From Candidatus Aenigmatarchaeota archaeon (GTDB taxonomy: Archaea > Aenigmatarchaeota > Aenigmatarchaeia > PWEA01 > JACQIF01), in the NCBI GenBank assembly GCA_016198635.1, contig JACQIF010000045.1:1-8188 (forward strand): a DNA stretch of 8,188 bases, written 5' to 3'. The notes under the pieces were generated by a model. That model was not told the origin of the DNA. It made no database searches and was given only the letters and a program-made list of their open reading frames with translations. Every line of letters starts with the position of its first letter. Within the stretch, counting starts at the first letter, position 1. The position numbers were made by a program, and so were the translations under genes. Below, piece by piece: positions 5,135-8,188 of the stretch.

Positions 5135-5812
5135 TCATGTTGTTCGCCTTGGGAACACTATCGCAAGCAGCCTCATTAGAATAACGAAAGCAACTATAAC
5201 AAACGCCAGCAGCGTTATTGGAGGCAGTCCGCCGGGCCACGCGGCCATCTGCGTCCAGCCTTTATATCCCATCGCAAAAACGTGAAGGCCGACAAGCGCA
5301 AACGCCATATAGCCGGCGCGCTGGACGTCCAGCCACCGCTTCCTGCCCATAGTCTTCTCGACAGAAGGCAACGACGTGATAGCAACTATGGAAAATATGA
5401 ACAGCGCAATAACCCCGAACATCATCGATAGCTCTCCGGCGGCTGTGAGCTTGCCGCCCTCTTCGAAGAATCTTGGGTAGTATGCGGGACTGAATATCAT
5501 AAGGGAGATTAACGAGTGCAAGGCCGCCAAGCCAAACCCGAGCAGCCCGAAGTACTTTCTCAAGTAAAACTTTGTCGCGAAGACGCGTGGCCAGAATCTT
5601 GCCAACGGCCCGAGTATTAACGACATTCCTATCAGTGCCACTGACGCAACGGAGATGCCTTTGCTGGAGACGTAGAGCGGGATGTATTCCAGAGGGACGT
5701 TGCCGAATATATTGTAGCGCACGATGGCGTAAATGAGAGAAGCGAGGGTTACGACAATTGCCCAACCGACGGCGTAACGTTCTGGATGCTCGTTCCCTTT
5801 TCCATTTTTCAT
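5135..5812 (-). CDS. Ferric-reductase-like transmembrane heme protein
   Basis: 225 residues with about six membrane segments. It follows the ferric reductase-like transmembrane domain pattern (also seen in MsrQ and NADPH-oxidase membrane parts). RKYFGLLGFGLAALHSLISL carries H99, and later LPSVEKTMGRKRWLDVQRAGYMAFALVGLHVFAMG carries H177. The RxxWLxxQRxxY segment before the second His is typical. H99 and H177 are the evident heme-b ligand candidates; there is no flavin/NAD domain, so electrons would come from a partner or quinol. Near a Cu(I) exporter and Cys-rich outer proteins, it might reduce Cu(II)/Fe(III) or disulfides outside the cell; this is inference. ATG 5812 is first in its strand, divergent from the ATPase gene. 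Confidence 0.88.
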   Translation of the reverse strand: MKNGKGNEHPERYAVGWAIVVTLASLIYAIVRYNIFGNVPLEYIPLYVSSKGISVASVALIGMSLILGPLARFWPRVFATKFYLRKYFGLLGFGLAALHSLISLMIFSPAYYPRFFEEGGKLTAAGELSMMFGVIALFIFSIVAITSLPSVEKTMGRKRWLDVQRAGYMAFALVGLHVFAMGYKGWTQMAAWPGGLPPITLLAFVIVAFVILMRLLAIVFPRRTT

Positions 5813-5839
5813 TTCAAAGGCGCCTGCAATGCGGATTCT

Positions 5840-5856
5840 GTTTAACTTACATAAAA
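5840..5856 (-). promoter_or_regulatory. Candidate promoter for the heme-protein gene
   Basis: The minus strand has CTTTTTTATG (5847-5856) followed by AAGTTAAAC (5840-5848). Either could serve as a TATA element, giving a leader of roughly 0-12 nt before ATG 5812. There is no SD site before that ATG. Confidence 0.35.
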
Positions 5857-5865
5857 AAGCGTCGA

Positions 5866-5879
5866 TATCAAAAACGATA
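5866..5879. promoter_or_regulatory. Inverted repeat TATC-N6-GATA in divergent promoter
   Basis: TATC and GATA flank AAAAAC. The site is in the 143-bp gap between the divergent heme-protein and copper ATPase genes. It has the same arms and spacer length as the site at 5113-5128. A shared regulator is possible; the arms are only 4 bp, so support is modest. The rest of the gap shows only TATA-like elements. Confidence 0.4.
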
Positions 5880-5925
5880 GTTGCGCTGGTCGGTTGCCGA
5901 AGATGCGCATAGGGCGTGCGCGCTC

Positions 5926-5933
5926 TTCATATT
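5926..5933 (+). promoter_or_regulatory. TATA-like box for the copper ATPase
   Basis: TTCATATT is centred about 27 nt before the GTG at 5956. This spacing repeats the arrangement at the other leaderless genes here and supports GTG 5956 over GTG 5965. Confidence 0.45.
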
Positions 5934-5955
5934 CCCTTGAAGCGTACGCTGCTCG

Positions 5956-8016
5956 GTGGAAAGCGTGGCTACAGACCCAATATGCGGAATGTACGTTGAC
6001 GAGCGCAAAGCAATATTCAAGAGGGCGGCTGCGGCCGGAACGCTCTACTTCTGCAGCGAGCGCTGCCTCAACGAACACGAGGCACCGGAGATAGAAGCGA
6101 AGAAGCTGAAGAAACAGGCTACGTTCGCCGTCCTGATGACCGTTCCGATTGTCGTGCTTTCTTTCTTCTATGCGCTGCTGCACAACAACATTATCCTGTT
6201 CCTGCTCGATACACCAGTCCAGTTCTACGCAGGCCGGAGATTCTATAAGGGGGCGTTCGATGCTTTGCGCGCACGGAGCGCCAATATGGACACGCTGATC
6301 GCTACGGGCACGTCAGCGGCGTGGCTGTACAGCACGGCTGTGGCGTTTTCGCTCGTAAAAGGCGAGGTCTACTTCGATGCGGCCGCCGTGATTATCGCAT
6401 TGATTCTCGTAGGACAATATCTGGAAGAGATGGCCAAGGGCAAGGCTTCCGAAGCGCTTCGGAAACTCATAGGCCTGCAACCAAAGACAGCCCGTGTCGT
6501 GCGCAATGGAAAGGAAACGGAGATACCAATAACCGAAATCAAAGTCGGCGACGTTGTCGTTGTTCGCCCTGGCGAGCGCGTCGCCGCGGACGGCGAAGTC
6601 CTCGAAGGAGAGTCTGCCATTGACGAGAGCATGATAACAGGCGAATCGTTGCCCGTAACGAAGCGCAAAGGGGACGAAGTCATAGGCGCCACTATAAACA
6701 AGTCCGGTCTCCTGAAATACCGCGCCACGAAAATAGGCGCAGATACGGTTTTGCAGCAGATAATCAAGATCGTCCAAGAAGCGCAGACGTCGAAAGCGCC
6801 GTTGCAACGTCTCGCAGACCGCGTCTCCGCCTACTTCACGCCCGCTGTCATAGTCGTCGCAATCCTGTCGGGCATCGCGTGGTATCTCGTCGGCGGCGCC
6901 GCGTTTGCGCTTACTATTTTCATCACAATACTGATCATAGCGTGCCCGTGCGCGCTGGGCATCGCTACGCCCACGGCCATACTTGTAGGGACGACGCTTG
7001 GCGCGCAGAACGGGATACTCATCAAGGGCGGCGAGGCTCTCGAAATCGCACACAAGACAAACACGATAATCTTTGACAAGACCGGTACTCTTACGAAAGG
7101 CGAGCCTGCGGTGACTGATGTAGTCGGGATTGGTTACGACACGAAACAAGTTTTAAAACTCGCAGCAGCGGCCGAGAGGGGCTCCGAGCATCCCATAGGG
7201 CAAGCGATAGTGAAGCGCGCCGGAGAAAAATCTATTGAGCTTCCTGTCATAAAGAAATATGAAACTGTCTCTGGCAAGGGCATCAGGGCAGAGTACACGA
7301 GGCAAGACATTCTCGTGGGCAACCGGCTGTTCATGCAGGAAAACGGCTTGGATATCAGCAGTATCGAAAAGCGGATGAGCGAACTGGAAGGCGAGGGCAA
7401 AACGACTGTGATTGTAGCGTACGGCGGGCGCGTCATGGGGCTCGTGGCCGTTGCAGACACCATTAAGCAGTTCTCCGCAGACGCCGTCGCCCAACTGAAG
7501 AAGATGAATATCGAGGTATGGATGATGACAGGCGACAACGAACGGACAGCCCGCGCGATAGCGCAGCAAACCGGGATAACGAACGTCATGGCGCACGTGC
7601 TGCCGCAGGACAAGGCGGCGAAGGTCAAGGAGCTGCAGAGCCAAGGTAGAATAGTGGCGACCGTAGGCGACGGAATAAACGACGCACCGATGCTTGCGCA
7701 AGCCGACCTTGGCATAGCGATAGGCTCAGGCACGGACGTGGCGTTGGAAACGGGGAAGATAGTCCTGATTAAGAACGACCTGCGCGACGTCGTCACGGCC
7801 ATCGATCTTAGCAAATACACGGTCAAGAAGATCAAGCAGAACCTTTTCTGGGAATTCGCCTACAACACTATTGGCATTCCAATAGCCGCAGGCCTTCTGT
7901 ACCCGACGTTCGGCCTGCTGCTTTCTCCAATGATCGCCGGAGCGGCGATGGCCTTCAGCTCATTCTCTGTCGTCGGGAACTCCCTGCTGATGAGGCGGTA
8001 CAAACCGAGGATTTAG
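5956..8016 (+). CDS. copA: Cu(I)-exporting P1B-type ATPase with N-terminal YHS domain
   Basis: 686 residues. An N-terminal YHS domain (DPICGM, then YFCSERC; C10, C33, C37) replaces the usual HMA metal-binding domain. Four membrane helices follow (about 56-155), then the actuator domain with TGES (228-231) and the metal-site helix with CPC (C330-P331-C332). The catalytic part has DKTGT (phosphorylated D374), SEHP (410-413) and GDGIND (571-576). Helix 7 has YN (636-637) and helix 8 has MAFSS (665-669). CPC plus YN plus MxxSS is the Cu(I) signature of the P1B-1 subgroup, so it should expel Cu(I), or Ag(I), from the cytoplasm using ATP. The GTG start has an in-frame TGA five codons upstream and a TATA-like box at leaderless spacing. 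No frameshift or missing catalytic residue was seen. Confidence 0.96.
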   Translation: MESVATDPICGMYVDERKAIFKRAAAAGTLYFCSERCLNEHEAPEIEAKKLKKQATFAVLMTVPIVVLSFFYALLHNNIILFLLDTPVQFYAGRRFYKGAFDALRARSANMDTLIATGTSAAWLYSTAVAFSLVKGEVYFDAAAVIIALILVGQYLEEMAKGKASEALRKLIGLQPKTARVVRNGKETEIPITEIKVGDVVVVRPGERVAADGEVLEGESAIDESMITGESLPVTKRKGDEVIGATINKSGLLKYRATKIGADTVLQQIIKIVQEAQTSKAPLQRLADRVSAYFTPAVIVVAILSGIAWYLVGGAAFALTIFITILIIACPCALGIATPTAILVGTTLGAQNGILIKGGEALEIAHKTNTIIFDKTGTLTKGEPAVTDVVGIGYDTKQVLKLAAAAERGSEHPIGQAIVKRAGEKSIELPVIKKYETVSGKGIRAEYTRQDILVGNRLFMQENGLDISSIEKRMSELEGEGKTTVIVAYGGRVMGLVAVADTIKQFSADAVAQLKKMNIEVWMMTGDNERTARAIAQQTGITNVMAHVLPQDKAAKVKELQSQGRIVATVGDGINDAPMLAQADLGIAIGSGTDVALETGKIVLIKNDLRDVVTAIDLSKYTVKKIKQNLFWEFAYNTIGIPIAAGLLYPTFGLLLSPMIAGAAMAFSSFSVVGNSLLMRRYKPRI

Positions 8017-8017
8017 A

Positions 8018-8025
8018 TTTATAAA
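8018..8025 (+). promoter_or_regulatory. TATA box for the Met-rich membrane protein gene
   Basis: TTTATAAA just after the ATPase stop, centred 26-27 nt before ATG 8048. It is the best TATA match in the window and suggests an independent leaderless transcript rather than an ATPase operon. Confidence 0.65.
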
Positions 8026-8047
8026 CCGGCTTCACCACAATTTATCC

Positions 8048-8188
8048 ATGGCCAAGTACGCTCCAGTCAGCGTCGAAGGCGCGACGAAAACCGGTGCCAT
8101 CGTCGGACTTGTTTGGTGGGTTCTCGGAATAGGGTGGCACGGCATGATGGGCATGCCCTCCATGATGGGTCTGCTCTACGGCGCGCCG
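8048..8188 (+). CDS. Small Met-rich membrane protein (3' end beyond window)
   Basis: 47 codons are visible and open to the window edge. The product starts MAKYAPVSVEGATKTGAIVGLVWWVLGIGWHGMMGMPSMMGLLYG. A membrane segment spans about 15-30, followed by the WHGMMGMPSMM stretch with one His and five Met. Clustered Met beside a Cu(I) exporter suggests Cu(I) coordination, but this is inferred. I recall similar short membrane proteins in archaeal and bacterial metal loci without a firm function. No SD site; the start is set by TATA spacing. Confidence 0.75.
   Translation, partial: MAKYAPVSVEGATKTGAIVGLVWWVLGIGWHGMMGMPSMMGLLYGAP

Noticed and set aside
6313..7149. Open frame on the minus strand, 278 codons
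   Set aside because: Antisense to the catalytic part of the copper ATPase, whose motifs are intact. Rich in Arg, Tyr and Asp as expected from a shadow frame.
1..8188. CRISPR arrays, tRNA or rRNA genes, insertion sequences
   Set aside because: No regularly spaced direct repeats, cloverleaf-like elements, transposase frames or terminal inverted repeats were seen on either strand.

Overview
This 8.2 kb, GC-rich window is almost completely coding. It looks archaeal, most likely from a DPANN-type or otherwise uncultured lineage. Reasons: several promoters have an A/T-rich TATA-like box centred about 27 nt before the first codon of genes with no leader or Shine-Dalgarno (SD) site, while genes inside operons have GGAGG-type sites; and many products resemble small cysteine-rich extracytoplasmic proteins I associate with archaeal metagenomes. 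The lineage is an inference. No rRNA, tRNA, CRISPR array or mobile element was seen. No gap between genes exceeds about 145 bp.

Layout. (1) 1-1258, minus: a secreted YtkA/FixH-like protein running off the left edge, preceded by its operon partner, a membrane-anchored protein with a CC...CxH motif. (2) 1259-1350: a divergent promoter with two TATA boxes and an inverted repeat between them. (3) 1351-1698, plus: an HxlR-type winged-helix regulator with a cysteine tail. (4) 4527 down to 1693, minus: a tightly packed seven-gene operon. In order it encodes a CC...CxCxH anchored protein ending GGMVGGC, a small anchored protein with the same ending, a membrane protein with an HCPLC motif, a helical cytoplasmic protein, a PCYCGC-motif protein, a MerT-like membrane protein and a 52-residue YHS protein. 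(5) 5812 down to 4576, minus: a ferric-reductase-like heme membrane protein and a two-TM membrane-bound winged-helix regulator with two cysteines in its outer loop. An 18-bp perfect palindrome lies between the regulator and the seven-gene operon. (6) 5956-8016, plus: a Cu(I)-type P1B ATPase (CopA) with an N-terminal YHS domain. (7) 8048 to the right edge, plus: the start of a Met-rich membrane protein.

How it may work together. The only strong substrate assignment comes from the ATPase (CPC, YN and MxxSS motifs), which indicates Cu(I) export from the cytoplasm. Around it are two YHS metal-binding modules, at least three different Cys/His-rich proteins predicted outside the membrane, a heme-type electron carrier that could reduce metal or disulfides, and two thiol- or metal-capable regulators. 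I infer a soft-metal (probably copper) homeostasis island with an elaborate and largely undescribed extracytoplasmic part. A thiol/disulfide role for that part is the main alternative.
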